Source: Lyngbya sp. PCC 8106
GTDB lineage: Bacteria; Cyanobacteriota; Cyanobacteriia; Cyanobacteriales; Microcoleaceae
Reading direction: 5' to 3'
Length of the DNA stretch: 64,000 bases
Assembly (NCBI RefSeq): GCF_000169095.1
Contig: NZ_AAVU01000006.1
Location: forward strand, 1 to 64,000
Positions 28,286 through 36,864 of the stretch are shown one piece after another (position 1 is the stretch's first letter; each line of letters opens with the position of its first letter). The notes below the pieces were generated by a model. That model did no database searches and was not told the DNA's origin. It saw only the letters and a list, made by a program, of their open reading frames with translations. The translations under genes and the position numbers were made by a program.

Positions 28286-28526
28286 ATTAACGGATTAACT
28301 TGACTGTAAAACGCATAAATCTAGGCTTCTCACACGTAGCTTAATCCGTTTTTCCGCTTAATATCTGTTTTTAAAATACCGTCGGGCAGACGGAAATCAA
28401 CGCCTCCGGAGAGACCGACCTCTGCTTGAGCGGGGAAACTCAATCAAGTAAGTCAACTCGTAGAAAGAGGAAGCCCAAGCAGTAATGTTTGGATTCCCCC
28501 GTGATTTATCCGGGGGAGGATGTCAA
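28286..28526 (+). ncRNA. Probable omega-RNA scaffold region at the IS right end
   Basis: TnpB guide RNAs come from the 3' end of tnpB plus the right end, with the guide read from flanking DNA. This 240-nt stretch has no reading frame, several short hairpins, and three words shared in order with the relic at 1045-1240. By the general rule the guide would be the bases just after about 28526, inside the neighbouring MBL gene. The boundaries are inferred, not mapped. Confidence 0.6.
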
Positions 28527-29197
28527 AATAATATTTCTGTTTGTAACAACGCCTCTAAATCCAAACTCGCGAGTTTATCGTAGGCTTGGTTAATCACCCG
28601 TTTACCGCGTAAGGCTCCGGTATTGGCCCCCGGACAGATAAATTGTAAGGTAGAGTGTGAAAATTGTTCAATTAAGCGTTTAACACTCTGAATTTGTCGG
28701 GGCCAATGAAACGTTTTCGCGGTGCGTAATGGGACAGGTAAACCCTGAAGATTGGGTAACAAATGACGCCCACTAAACAAGATCCCCCCATTCGAGCTAG
28801 AGTAGAAACAGGACGAACCTGGACAGTGACCGGGAGTCCAAATCATTTGGCTGTGAGGACTGAGAGTAAAAGTTTGTTGAAACGTAGTGACTGTGGCTTC
28901 GGGAATCAGATAAGCCTCTTGTTCTTGGATGAGGAGATGACATTCTGTGGCTTGCTGAATTTTGCGGGCGTTACCGATGCTTTCGCGATGAGTGATCACT
29001 AACCAATCAAGTCCACCCTGTTGTTCAATAAAATTCCGGTTAACCTCATCCCAAGCGGGAGTATCGATTAAGATATTGGTCTGATTTTCGATCATCAAGT
29101 AGGCGGTTCCTCCTAACGTCTCTCGGTTGGGAGAAAAAGCCCAAATATAATCCAAGATCGGCTGTGGGGGCTTAGAAACGGGTCGGGACTCTACCAT
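28523..29197 (-). CDS. MBL-fold protein with degenerate metal site
   Basis: A 224-residue metallo-beta-lactamase-fold protein. The usual HxHxDH motif is replaced by HRESIGNA at about 70-77. A downstream His remains in TPGHCPGSS, and the usual Asp ligand after it is replaced by GRH. It is therefore probably not a normal di-zinc hydrolase. I recall cyanobacterial relatives with the same loss, so it may be a family trait. The TGA stop (28525-28523) lies within the right end of the IS element, meaning the C-terminus may have been altered by insertion. The gene diverges from the S2P protease. Confidence 0.8.
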   Translation of the reverse strand: MVESRPVSKPPQPILDYIWAFSPNRETLGGTAYLMIENQTNILIDTPAWDEVNRNFIEQQGGLDWLVITHRESIGNARKIQQATECHLLIQEQEAYLIPEATVTTFQQTFTLSPHSQMIWTPGHCPGSSCFYSSSNGGILFSGRHLLPNLQGLPVPLRTAKTFHWPRQIQSVKRLIEQFSHSTLQFICPGANTGALRGKRVINQAYDKLASLDLEALLQTEILF

Positions 29198-29519
29198 AAA
29201 AATTTTTGTCAGATAAACTCAAATGATGGGATGAAACTGTGGGTCTCCAAGCCAGAGTGATAGCATAGCAGCACTCAACACGCTAATCTAGAAACAGGCA
29301 ATCGTTATCCCAAGCTAGAATAATCAACTTATGGATTGTATCTACAGGCATTGTATCTGTTTCCCTTCCTCTCTAACCGATGAACTAAAGTGGGATAATA
29401 GCATAGCAGAGAATTTAGTCTAAGCGTCAGTTTGAGTCAATGACTCCTGGTATTTGTTCGGTCTACTCATTTTAATTGTTAATTCTAGACTAGGTAATTA
29501 GTCGCAGTAAAATTAGATC
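29198..29519. other. Intergenic region with an 11-bp direct repeat
   Basis: This 322-nt spacer separates divergent MBL and S2P genes and must carry both promoters. TAGCATAGCAG occurs at 29261-29271 and again at 29399-29409, a possible operator pair. ATTGTATCT also occurs twice near 29335 and 29350. I see no gene or RNA. Confidence 0.45.
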
Positions 29520-31001
29520 ATGCTTCTTTGGTTGTGGTTACTCCTTTTAGGGTGGATAACGTACTGGATTTTGCGACGGGGTGTAGCTCGCATTACCCGT
29601 ACACCGATTTGGATTTTGTGGCTGGTGATGATGACACCTGCGTTGATTTGGAGTACCTGGCAGCTTGTCCATGGTGAAGAAAAGCGCATTCCCCTGGAAT
29701 TGATCATCATCCCCTTTATTGTTTGTCCTTGTGTTTACTGGTTCCTAGTTCAACTCGGACGCCAAAGCCCACCTCCAACTGATTCGTCAACGACATCGAC
29801 TTCAGCAATGACTTCTGAACCGACACAAAAATTACCACCGCCTCGGGTGATCACACCCGCCGAAGAAAGTCAACTCCGTGAATGCTTTCCCTGGTCAGTT
29901 TTTCCCCTACAAAAACTAGAACATCGGCCCCAAGCGGTCATTTGTCGCGGTCAAATCCGCTCTAATCCTGAGCTGGTCTACCAAACAATTCGAGATAAAA
30001 TTAAGGCTCGGTTTGGCGATCGCTTTATTGTTGTCTTTCAAACGGATTTGAATGATCAGCCGTTTTTTGCTCTAGTTCCCAATCCTTTCCTCGAAAAATC
30101 CACAACGATCACTCGCAATGACCCCTTAAATCGACCGATTCTGGCTTTGGCATTGTTAGTCGTTACATTGTTTACCACGACGATAGTAGGGGTCAAAATG
30201 ACAGATGTCTCTCCAGAAATTTGGCAGTCTGATCCGAGCTGGTTACTGAAAGGATTACCTTATGCTTTGTCTTTGATGGCAATTTTGGGGATTCACGAAT
30301 CCGCTCATTATTTGGCAGCTCGATGTTATCAGATTCGCACCACTTTACCTTATTTTATACCCGTGCCGTTCTTTCTCGGGACGTTTGGGCCGGTTATCCA
30401 AATGCGATCGCCACTTCCCCACCGTCGAGCTTTATTTGATGTCAGTATTGCTGGCCCTTGGGCTGGATTTATCGCCACGTTACCGATTTTAATTTGGGGA
30501 TTGGCGCATTCAACTGTGGTTCCCATTCCGCCCGATGGTGCAGGAATTTTAGATTTTAATGCCATTGATCCGAGTTTTTCGCTGTTGTTAACGGTGTTGA
30601 GTAAGTTGACTTTGGGAACGGAGTTGACGGCGACTCATGCTATCGATCTTCATCCGGTTGCGATCGCGGGTTATCTGGGTTTAATCGTCACTGCGTTTAA
30701 TCTCCTCCCGATTGGTCTTCTTGATGGGGGTCACATGGTTCATGCGATGATGGGTCAACGGACCAGTATGGCGATTGGTCAAGTTTCTCGCATCTTAATT
30801 CTCGTTTTGGCGTTCACTCGTCAGGAGTTTTTCATCTTAGCCATTTTGCTCTTTTTGTTACCACTTAATGATGAACCTGCGTTAAATGATGTCAGTGAAT
30901 TGAATAATATTCGAGACTTTATCGGTTTACTAACGCTGGGTTTATTATTGGTGATTCTTTTACCTGTTCCTCAAACGATTGCTCAGTGGTTGAATTATTA
31001 A
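29520..31001 (+). CDS. Site-2 protease family (M50) membrane metalloprotease, EGY-like
   Basis: A 493-residue intramembrane zinc protease. Two N-terminal helices (about 1-75) are followed by a soluble region (about 80-200) and then a multi-pass catalytic domain. The zinc motif is H259-E260-S-A-H263 in LGIHESAHYLAARCY, and the third ligand is in LLPIGLLDGGHMVHAMM. The soluble N-terminal domain and the motif context resemble plant and cyanobacterial EGY proteases of plastid or thylakoid membranes. It probably cleaves a membrane protein to release a regulator, but the substrate is unknown. Confidence 0.9.
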   Translation: MLLWLWLLLLGWITYWILRRGVARITRTPIWILWLVMMTPALIWSTWQLVHGEEKRIPLELIIIPFIVCPCVYWFLVQLGRQSPPPTDSSTTSTSAMTSEPTQKLPPPRVITPAEESQLRECFPWSVFPLQKLEHRPQAVICRGQIRSNPELVYQTIRDKIKARFGDRFIVVFQTDLNDQPFFALVPNPFLEKSTTITRNDPLNRPILALALLVVTLFTTTIVGVKMTDVSPEIWQSDPSWLLKGLPYALSLMAILGIHESAHYLAARCYQIRTTLPYFIPVPFFLGTFGPVIQMRSPLPHRRALFDVSIAGPWAGFIATLPILIWGLAHSTVVPIPPDGAGILDFNAIDPSFSLLLTVLSKLTLGTELTATHAIDLHPVAIAGYLGLIVTAFNLLPIGLLDGGHMVHAMMGQRTSMAIGQVSRILILVLAFTRQEFFILAILLFLLPLNDEPALNDVSELNNIRDFIGLLTLGLLLVILLPVPQTIAQWLNY

Positions 31002-31010
31002 CTTGCTTCC

Positions 31011-32135
31011 CTATTTGACATGAGTTTGTGCTAAATGTTCTAACAGTAAGCGATGAATAAAAATATAACCCCCTCCCACTTTTTGCATTAAAACTCGTCG
31101 AGTGGCTTCATTGAGAAAACGCGCATAATTCCAGGGGATACTTCCATTTATATAAAGAATTACTCTCACAATAAAATGTTTAATACAAGCTTCTCCACCG
31201 CCCACGATTAGCCCAAAACACAGTCCTAAAATTACCCAACCTTTCAGATACCAATTGAGTAAACCCGCAGCTATTCCAAGAAGAGTAAATCCAATAACTG
31301 CAAAAATTAAGGCGTTAATCCCTGATTGAAACATTCCTTGATTTGGAAACGTTTTTTGTTGAATCATATCCCCTTGAAACCCTCGAACTAAACCATAGAT
31401 GATTCCTAAACTCATTCCAAAGATTATTCCTCTCCCTAAAGACTCAAAACCCGGAAAAACAATGATATTTCCAGTGTGTGAACTTTCCGAAAGCTTATGG
31501 GGTGATGTTCCGGTTAAGGCTTGAATTCCTAATATTCCGACTGCATATAAATCACTACTAAATTGGGGTTTTCCTCTGGCTTGTTCCGGAGACATATAGC
31601 CAGGAATTCCGATCACTGTACCGGGAATTTTATTATAAACCGCGACGTGTTTAACCGCACCAAAGTCAATTAAAACGAGCTTGTTATCTTTCGTTATACG
31701 AATTAAATTTGAGGGTTTAATATCTCGATGAATGACTTGTTGTTGGTGAACAAATTCTAAAATCTCCAGAATACCTCGTAACAGCGAGACTACTTCAAAA
31801 TCAGATAACTGTTTCCCAATTTGTAATTCTTGACTGAGATCATGACCTTCGATATATTCTTGGACAATATAAAATTCTTCTTGTTGAAAATGAGCAAATA
31901 GGCGAGGAATTTGATCATAATGACCTAATTGATATAAAACTTCTGGTTCTCGCTGAAACAATTGTTGCGCCTGTTTTAAGGCTTGGGGTTGATGAAATTG
32001 TGGTTGAAACTGTTTGACAACACAAAAGGGATTTCTGGGTAAATCGTGATCCCGTGCTAAGTAGGTTTTCCCAAAGCCGCCACTTCCTAAGAAACGAATA
32101 ATTTCAGATCGTCCTCGCAGTTTTTTTCCTAGCAT
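31011..32135 (-). CDS. Truncated Ser/Thr protein kinase fused to a NACHT-type membrane tail
   Basis: A 374-residue protein. The kinase part (about 1-216) has the Gly loop GSGGFGKTY, VVK with K41, HRDIKPSN with D138, DFG with D157 and SPEQ at 182-185, so catalysis looks possible. After IQALTGTSPHKL, where the rest of the C-lobe should come, the sequence passes directly into membrane helices (about 235-330). It ends in IPWNYARFLNEATRRVLMQK plus a VGGGYIFIHRLLLEHLA stretch. The same tail ends the NACHT ATPase at 34515. This looks like a recombination chimera, or an unusual signalling architecture. It converges with the S2P gene. Confidence 0.85.
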   Translation of the reverse strand: MLGKKLRGRSEIIRFLGSGGFGKTYLARDHDLPRNPFCVVKQFQPQFHQPQALKQAQQLFQREPEVLYQLGHYDQIPRLFAHFQQEEFYIVQEYIEGHDLSQELQIGKQLSDFEVVSLLRGILEILEFVHQQQVIHRDIKPSNLIRITKDNKLVLIDFGAVKHVAVYNKIPGTVIGIPGYMSPEQARGKPQFSSDLYAVGILGIQALTGTSPHKLSESSHTGNIIVFPGFESLGRGIIFGMSLGIIYGLVRGFQGDMIQQKTFPNQGMFQSGINALIFAVIGFTLLGIAAGLLNWYLKGWVILGLCFGLIVGGGEACIKHFIVRVILYINGSIPWNYARFLNEATRRVLMQKVGGGYIFIHRLLLEHLAQTHVK

Positions 32136-32206
32136 TCTAACAAGATGTAAGACGGTATTTCAATTTTGGCATAGAAACACTTGAATTGAAAGTTTTTATT
32201 CAAATT

Positions 32207-32683
32207 TTAATTCAAAAATCGAGTTAAATCAAATTCTTGATCTTGTTTTAATTGAGTCTCACGATCACGTTCCGACATCAGCAATAATAATAATCGATCT
32301 GAATAATCCACCGCCCCACGACATTCTTCTCGTAAGACTTCTAAACCTCCATTCGCATATTCTTCAAAAATTATCGCTCGTTTTTCTTCAGAATCTGTAT
32401 CAAAAGGAGAGAGGATTTGTGAATCATTAGTTTCTAAAAATGCGATGAGTTTAATCACGAAATCATAGCCGCGAGAAATAAAAATCTCTAAAGAAATGGG
32501 GGACGGTTCTCGCTTAGAAACTGCTTCTAGAGGAATTCGTTTTTTGCGGCGTATTCCTAATGTTGCTGCAAATACAATCACATCGGCGTAGGTTTGGAAC
32601 GGGCCTGTTTTGCCTTCGGATTCAGTTAAGGCTTTGACAAAATCTGCTTTATCCTTTGCCACTCGAATTCGATTAAATGCCAT
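32207..32683 (-). CDS. DNA phosphorothioation-associated protein 4 (Dnd system-associated), orphan
   Basis: A 158-residue protein with a pattern I recognise as Dnd-associated protein 4: RIRVAKDKADFVKAL near the N-terminus, TYADVIVFAATLGIRRKKRIP, then SLEIFISRGYDFVIKLIAF and IFEEYANGGLEVLREE. The family co-occurs with dnd phosphorothioation and restriction genes. None of dndB-E or dptF-H is in this window, so it is an orphan here. The start at 32683 (MAFNRIRVAKDK) begins the conserved region; a longer frame to 32794 adds 37 unsupported residues. The molecular role is unknown. Confidence 0.75.
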   Translation of the reverse strand: MAFNRIRVAKDKADFVKALTESEGKTGPFQTYADVIVFAATLGIRRKKRIPLEAVSKREPSPISLEIFISRGYDFVIKLIAFLETNDSQILSPFDTDSEEKRAIIFEEYANGGLEVLREECRGAVDYSDRLLLLLMSERDRETQLKQDQEFDLTRFLN

Positions 32684-32857
32684 AACATTTACATTTAATT
32701 GAGAATTGACAGTTTGATCTTCCTCTAATATTATAATTGATCTAAACTTAACTCGCAATAGATGATTAAGTTTTACGGAAATGACTTGTTTCAAGAAACA
32801 TTAAAGTGTAAGATAAACTTTAAAATCGTACACCTGATTGATTAATTTTCTAAAATT

Positions 32858-34066
32858 ATGTATGACTTTGTAATTATTGGAGGCGGAATTGTTGGCTTAT
32901 CAACAGCAATGGCTTTAGGCCAACGTTATCCCGATGCTCAAATTCTGCTTTTAGAAAAAGAAAACCATTTTGCTCCTCATCAAACCGGAAATAATAGCGG
33001 TGTCATTCATTCAGGAATTTATTATAAACCGGGAAGCTTAAGAGCAAAACTTTGTCGAGAAGGCTGTCAGTCGATGGTTGAATTTTGTCAAAAACATAAT
33101 ATTGATTATGATGTGTGTGGTAAAGTTATTGTTGCCACCGAACCGGAAGAATTACCACTCCTCGAAAATCTCTATCAAAGAGGTTTAGAGAATGGTCTTG
33201 AAATCCACAAAATTACTGCCGAACAGGTCAAAGAAGTTGAACCCTACGTCCAGTGTTTAGCGGGAATCAAGGTCAATTCTACCGGAATTGTTAACTATAC
33301 GCAAGTTGCCCTAAAATATGCCGAATTGATTGCCCAACAAGGGGGAAAACTCCAACTCTCGACTAAAGTTGAGAATATTAAAAACACCTCAGAAGGTACA
33401 GTTATTGAAACCAATCAAGGTGAGTTCAAAGCCAAATTTTTAATTAACTGTGCGGGATTATATAGTGACAGAATTACTCGCTTAGGTGGAGTTAAACCCG
33501 AAGCCAAAATCATTCCCTTCCGAGGCGAATATTATGAACTCATTCCCCAAAAACGCCATTTAGTTAAAACTCTAATTTATCCAGTTCCCAATCCCAATTT
33601 TCCCTTCTTAGGGGTTCATTTTACCCGGATGATTGATGGGAGTGTTCACGCGGGGCCTAATGCTGTTTTAAGTCTGAAGCGAGAAGGTTATAAAAAGACT
33701 GATTTTGACTTAGCAGATACTCTTGATACACTCACTTATCCGGGGTTTTGGAAACTCGCCACCAAACACGCCAAAGATGGCATTGAAGAAATTATTCGAT
33801 CTTTTAGTAAAGCGGCATTTGTTCATAGTTTACAACGTCTAATTCCTGAAGTTCAATCAGAAGATTTGATTCCGACTCACGCAGGAGTGCGAGCGCAAGC
33901 GTTGAGAAATGATGGCAAACTGGTGGATGATTTTTTAATTGTAGAAGGACGTAAGGCTATGCACGTTTGTAATGCTCCCTCTCCTGCTGCTACCGCTTCC
34001 CTAGAAATTGGTAAAGCTATTGTCGAGAAAGTTGCAAATGTACAGGAACCTGCTACCAAGCTTTAA
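32858..34066 (+). CDS. lhgO: L-2-hydroxyglutarate oxidase
   Basis: A 402-residue FAD-dependent oxidoreductase of the DAO family that oxidises L-2-hydroxyglutarate to 2-oxoglutarate, a metabolite-repair reaction at the membrane. The dinucleotide-binding motif is at the N-terminus (IIGGGIVGLSTAMAL). It is followed by NNSGVIHSGIYYKPGSLRA, which is diagnostic of LhgO, and INCAGLYSDRITRLGG. The C-terminal block PTHAGVRAQALRNDGKLVDD completes the family pattern. Length is standard. It precedes petM on the same strand by about 95 nt, but petM has its own likely promoter. Confidence 0.93.
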   Translation: MYDFVIIGGGIVGLSTAMALGQRYPDAQILLLEKENHFAPHQTGNNSGVIHSGIYYKPGSLRAKLCREGCQSMVEFCQKHNIDYDVCGKVIVATEPEELPLLENLYQRGLENGLEIHKITAEQVKEVEPYVQCLAGIKVNSTGIVNYTQVALKYAELIAQQGGKLQLSTKVENIKNTSEGTVIETNQGEFKAKFLINCAGLYSDRITRLGGVKPEAKIIPFRGEYYELIPQKRHLVKTLIYPVPNPNFPFLGVHFTRMIDGSVHAGPNAVLSLKREGYKKTDFDLADTLDTLTYPGFWKLATKHAKDGIEEIIRSFSKAAFVHSLQRLIPEVQSEDLIPTHAGVRAQALRNDGKLVDDFLIVEGRKAMHVCNAPSPAATASLEIGKAIVEKVANVQEPATKL

Positions 34067-34096
34067 CGAGAGTTCCTTCAGTTGAGGAAAAAAAGC

Positions 34097-34126
34097 TTGA
34101 CCAAAGGGACGCTAAAATACTAGATT
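34097..34126 (+). promoter_or_regulatory. Candidate sigma70-type promoter of petM
   Basis: TTGACC (34097-34102) and TAGATT (34121-34126) are separated by 18 bp and lie 34 nt before the petM start. An AAGGAG ribosome-binding site follows at about 34144-34149. It is a match by eye only. Confidence 0.4.
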
Positions 34127-34160
34127 AAAAAAGGATAACATCAAGGAGAGATCAAAATCT

Positions 34161-34262
34161 ATGGCTGGTGAAATTATTTATGTTTCAGTCTTGTGCTTTT
34201 CAATCGTTTTAGTCGGTTTAGCCGGTGGCTTCTTGTTACTCAAACTTCAAGGCGGCGAATAA
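34161..34262 (+). CDS. petM: Cytochrome b6f complex subunit VII (PetM)
   Basis: A 33-residue single-span membrane protein: MAGEIIYVSVLCFSIVLVGL, then an AGGFLLLKLQGGE tail. The short polar N-terminus, one helix and the C-terminal LLLKxQGxE are characteristic of PetM. PetM packs at the outside of the thylakoid cytochrome b6f complex, which carries electrons between the photosystems. A strong ribosome-binding site (AAGGAG) precedes it and a HIP1-containing hairpin follows. Its presence shows an oxygenic phototroph. Confidence 0.88.
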   Translation: MAGEIIYVSVLCFSIVLVGLAGGFLLLKLQGGE

Positions 34263-34292
34263 GTCAAGTAACTTAGCTTAAAACCGAATAAA

Positions 34293-34336
34293 AAAATGCG
34301 ATCGCACTTTAGGTTTGAGCGATCGCTTAATTTTTT
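34293..34336 (+). terminator. Terminator after petM built from two HIP1 octamers
   Basis: GCGATCGC at 34298-34305 pairs with GCGATCGC at 34319-34326 around a 13-nt loop, with A-rich sequence before and TTAATTTTTT after. It has the form of an intrinsic terminator made from two copies of the palindromic HIP1 repeat. Confidence 0.65.
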
Positions 34337-34514
34337 ATAGGCATTTCATTCACCTTCCTCCGGTTCAGGATGATCAACTATTAGCATAATTTCATACTTT
34401 TTCTAACGCTATTTTTACCGCATTGTGAAATCTAGCTCTTATGAAAATTTTAGGATAGAAATTCGCTTGATTTATGTCAGTATTTAACTCTCTGTATATT
34501 TTTTTAAATAACAA

Positions 34515-35909
34515 TTACAGTTGAGAAAAATGGCGTTGAAGTAAACGATGAATAAACCGATAACGACGACCTACTTTCTGTAAAATCAAGCGTTTAGTTG
34601 CTGTATTTAAAAACTGATTAGTTTGCCAAGGAAGATAACCTTTCAAAGACAAAAACCATCTTAAAACAAACTGTTTTATCCAGTCATTAATCGCAAATCG
34701 TTTATAGAGAGTAGCCCAAATCAGGCCTAGAAGTATTCCGCCCAAAACAACCCAAATTGAACTAAAAATCACCCCAATCGCGATTAAAGCCACAATTCCC
34801 CACCAAATCAACCCCGAGATAAATTTAACCCCAATATTATATTTTTTTTCTTGTTCATAATCTTGTAACCAACTGGGCGAAATTTCTTGAGTCGAAAACT
34901 CAGATTTATTTTCTTCTTCTAAACGTTTTGCTAACCACTCTAAACCCTGCCTAACCTTCTCTAAATTTTGTTCTTCCCAGTTCTTACTAGAGGTTGACTG
35001 TTCTCTGTGAGGTGCAATTTGAGTTCTAATATAAGCATTAAATAAATATTGACGTTGTTCTTCTAATGTCTCTAAGCGCTTCCAAGAAGATATTAATATT
35101 TCTTCATAGGCTAAAGTCATCATACTGAGAAGTAGCGGTTTCTTCGCTAATTTCAATAAACTTTCATCATTTTCAATATTATTCCAGAGTTCTCGACTGC
35201 GAGCATTCATCAAATAAGTTCTAATTTGTTTTTTGGTGAGTGGACGCAGTAAAATAGCCCCATTAAGCTGCAATACCGCTTCACAACTATGATAAGCTTC
35301 TACACTGCTACAAACCACTAAATGTAGAGGACAAACAGCACTCGATAAAAATTCATTCAGCTTGAGAATACATTGATTTGTTTGATTGTTTCCTACCTCA
35401 TCTAAACTATCCAATAAAGGTAAAATTTGTAAGTTTTCAAGCCAATCTTTGCCGATCTCTGCGGGAATGTTATACTTAATCTTAAGTTGGTCAATAATCC
35501 AATTTTCTATCGATTGTTCGCTATCAGTCCAAGTTGCTAAATTTAATAATATCGGTATGGGTTCTCCATCATCCTTGAGCGCCCGTTTAACCAACACCTT
35601 CGCTAATCCCATTAATGTCGTTGTTTTTCCCGCCCCGGTTCCCCCGAGAATCAACAGCTTTCCCCCAATTCGATCAAAAACGGGAATAATTCCACAGTTG
35701 GAGGAGAGTCGAAAACTAGGACGATTTCCCACTTTGGCTTCGATATCCCAAATTCGCCGCATTCGTAAGGGGGGAGTTTCCTGGGCTAACTGGGTTAAAA
35801 CCGCTCTGTGAGGTGATTGTAAGCGAGATTGCTTGACTTCATTTTTAACCTGTTGAAGCAGTTGATAACGTTTCTGATAGGGAAGTCGATGGGAGTTGAA
35901 TCGTAACAT
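34515..35909 (-). CDS. NACHT-domain ATPase with membrane tail
   Basis: A 464-residue STAND ATPase. An N-terminal helical region (about 1-60) precedes the NACHT domain, with Walker A GGTGAGKTT (about 89-97) and Walker B LPLLDSLDE (about 163-171). A helical region follows (about 250-345), then two or three membrane helices (about 360-405). The end is LPWQTNQFLNTATKRLILQK plus VGRRYRFIHRLLQRH, matching the kinase chimera at 31011. Such cyanobacterial NACHT-membrane proteins are presumed signalling or defence sensors, without direct proof. No effector gene is adjacent. It is monocistronic, with a 211-nt divergent gap to the SH3 gene. Confidence 0.85.
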   Translation of the reverse strand: MLRFNSHRLPYQKRYQLLQQVKNEVKQSRLQSPHRAVLTQLAQETPPLRMRRIWDIEAKVGNRPSFRLSSNCGIIPVFDRIGGKLLILGGTGAGKTTTLMGLAKVLVKRALKDDGEPIPILLNLATWTDSEQSIENWIIDQLKIKYNIPAEIGKDWLENLQILPLLDSLDEVGNNQTNQCILKLNEFLSSAVCPLHLVVCSSVEAYHSCEAVLQLNGAILLRPLTKKQIRTYLMNARSRELWNNIENDESLLKLAKKPLLLSMMTLAYEEILISSWKRLETLEEQRQYLFNAYIRTQIAPHREQSTSSKNWEEQNLEKVRQGLEWLAKRLEEENKSEFSTQEISPSWLQDYEQEKKYNIGVKFISGLIWWGIVALIAIGVIFSSIWVVLGGILLGLIWATLYKRFAINDWIKQFVLRWFLSLKGYLPWQTNQFLNTATKRLILQKVGRRYRFIHRLLQRHFSQL

Positions 35910-36120
35910 AGAAGTATAAGATATTGGCGATCAATTATAAAGCCAGCTCAAGTTTAATTTAAAATATACAGGGTAGACGATGATTTAAAATCTCGATGTC
36001 AAATTTTAAGAGAAAATCCTGAATTTTCAGGCGTAATCTCGAAACTCATAACACAGACTCAACAGCTTTTCAGACTAAATTGGTTCAATAAATTTTCCTG
36101 GAGAAACGAGGTTTATACTC

Positions 36121-36864
36121 ATGTCCTTCAAACCTAGCCAGTTGATGATTGCAGGTGCAGCCGGACTTGTTACAGCCGTGATTGTAGCTTATCTGACGGT
36201 ATCGACCCATTCTTCTCAACCTCCGGCTTCCGAGACTTCAAACTCCGTGAGTCAACCCCAAACGACGCCTTCTCCCACCGCAGCAGCACCCGCTAACGCC
36301 CCGATTTCTTCCCCTTCTCCTCAACCCGTCGTGATTCGACCCCCTGTAGAAAATTGTCGCATCAGTATGGCTGTGGTTGATGACCCGGAACCGCCTCTAA
36401 ATGTTCGTTCCTCCCCAGAAATTCAAGATGGTAATATTGTCGGTCAACTTGATAATAATACGTTTATTTCTGTTGTCAATGAAGATCAAGGTTGGTTAAA
36501 AATTAGTAGTCCGGTAGAGGGATGGGTGGCAAAAAATCGCACGAATAGTAGTTGTGCAAATGTAGAAACACCAATTAACTTTTTACAAGGGGGAAATTCC
36601 GCCATTATTCGAGGAGAAATTATCGGCGGGGGAAGTCATCGTTATACTCTCAACGCAGAAGCCGGTCAAACTTTAACGGTGGAAAGTCGTCAACAGGTTT
36701 TTCCGCGTATTGTCACCCCAGACGGAGAACTTTTAGCCGGAGATCCCTATACTGAAAATCTCAGTGAATGGACAGGTAAACTTCCTCAAACCGGAGAATA
36801 TACCCTAGAACTTGATTCTAACTTTCGCGGATATGAATATGAGTTTTCGGTAAACGTTAAATAA
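36121..36864 (+). CDS. SH3-domain (SH3_3) exported or membrane-anchored protein
   Basis: A 247-residue protein. An N-terminal membrane helix or uncleaved signal (about 8-27, LMIAGAAGLVTAVIVAYLTV) is followed by a Pro/Ser/Thr-rich linker (to about 75). A bacterial SH3 domain (about 80-140) contains PPLNVRSSPE, GWLKISSPVEGWV and two Cys that could form a disulfide. A C-terminal beta-rich domain (about 150-247) has TLNAEAGQTLTV. Bacterial SH3 domains often bind peptidoglycan peptides, so a cell-envelope role is likely. GAGG-type ribosome-binding sequence lies before the ATG. Confidence 0.8.
   Translation: MSFKPSQLMIAGAAGLVTAVIVAYLTVSTHSSQPPASETSNSVSQPQTTPSPTAAAPANAPISSPSPQPVVIRPPVENCRISMAVVDDPEPPLNVRSSPEIQDGNIVGQLDNNTFISVVNEDQGWLKISSPVEGWVAKNRTNSSCANVETPINFLQGGNSAIIRGEIIGGGSHRYTLNAEAGQTLTVESRQQVFPRIVTPDGELLAGDPYTENLSEWTGKLPQTGEYTLELDSNFRGYEYEFSVNVK

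Larger units (their letters stand above)
27040..28526 (+). mobile_element. IS200/IS605-family element, tnpB-only (IS1341-like)
   Basis: The left end carries a perfect 20-nt palindrome CCCCCGTTTTAAAACGGGGG (27048-27067) followed by a GCTCT/AGAGC hairpin (27071-27083). The right end carries CCCCCG (28496-28501) pairing with CGGGGG (28511-28516) and ends GGGAGGATGTCAA. One gene, tnpB, lies between. There is no tnpA, so movement would need a TnpA in trans; the element at 43.8 kb has one but of a different group. The exact outer bases are estimated, because single-strand transposition leaves no target duplication. Confidence 0.85.
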
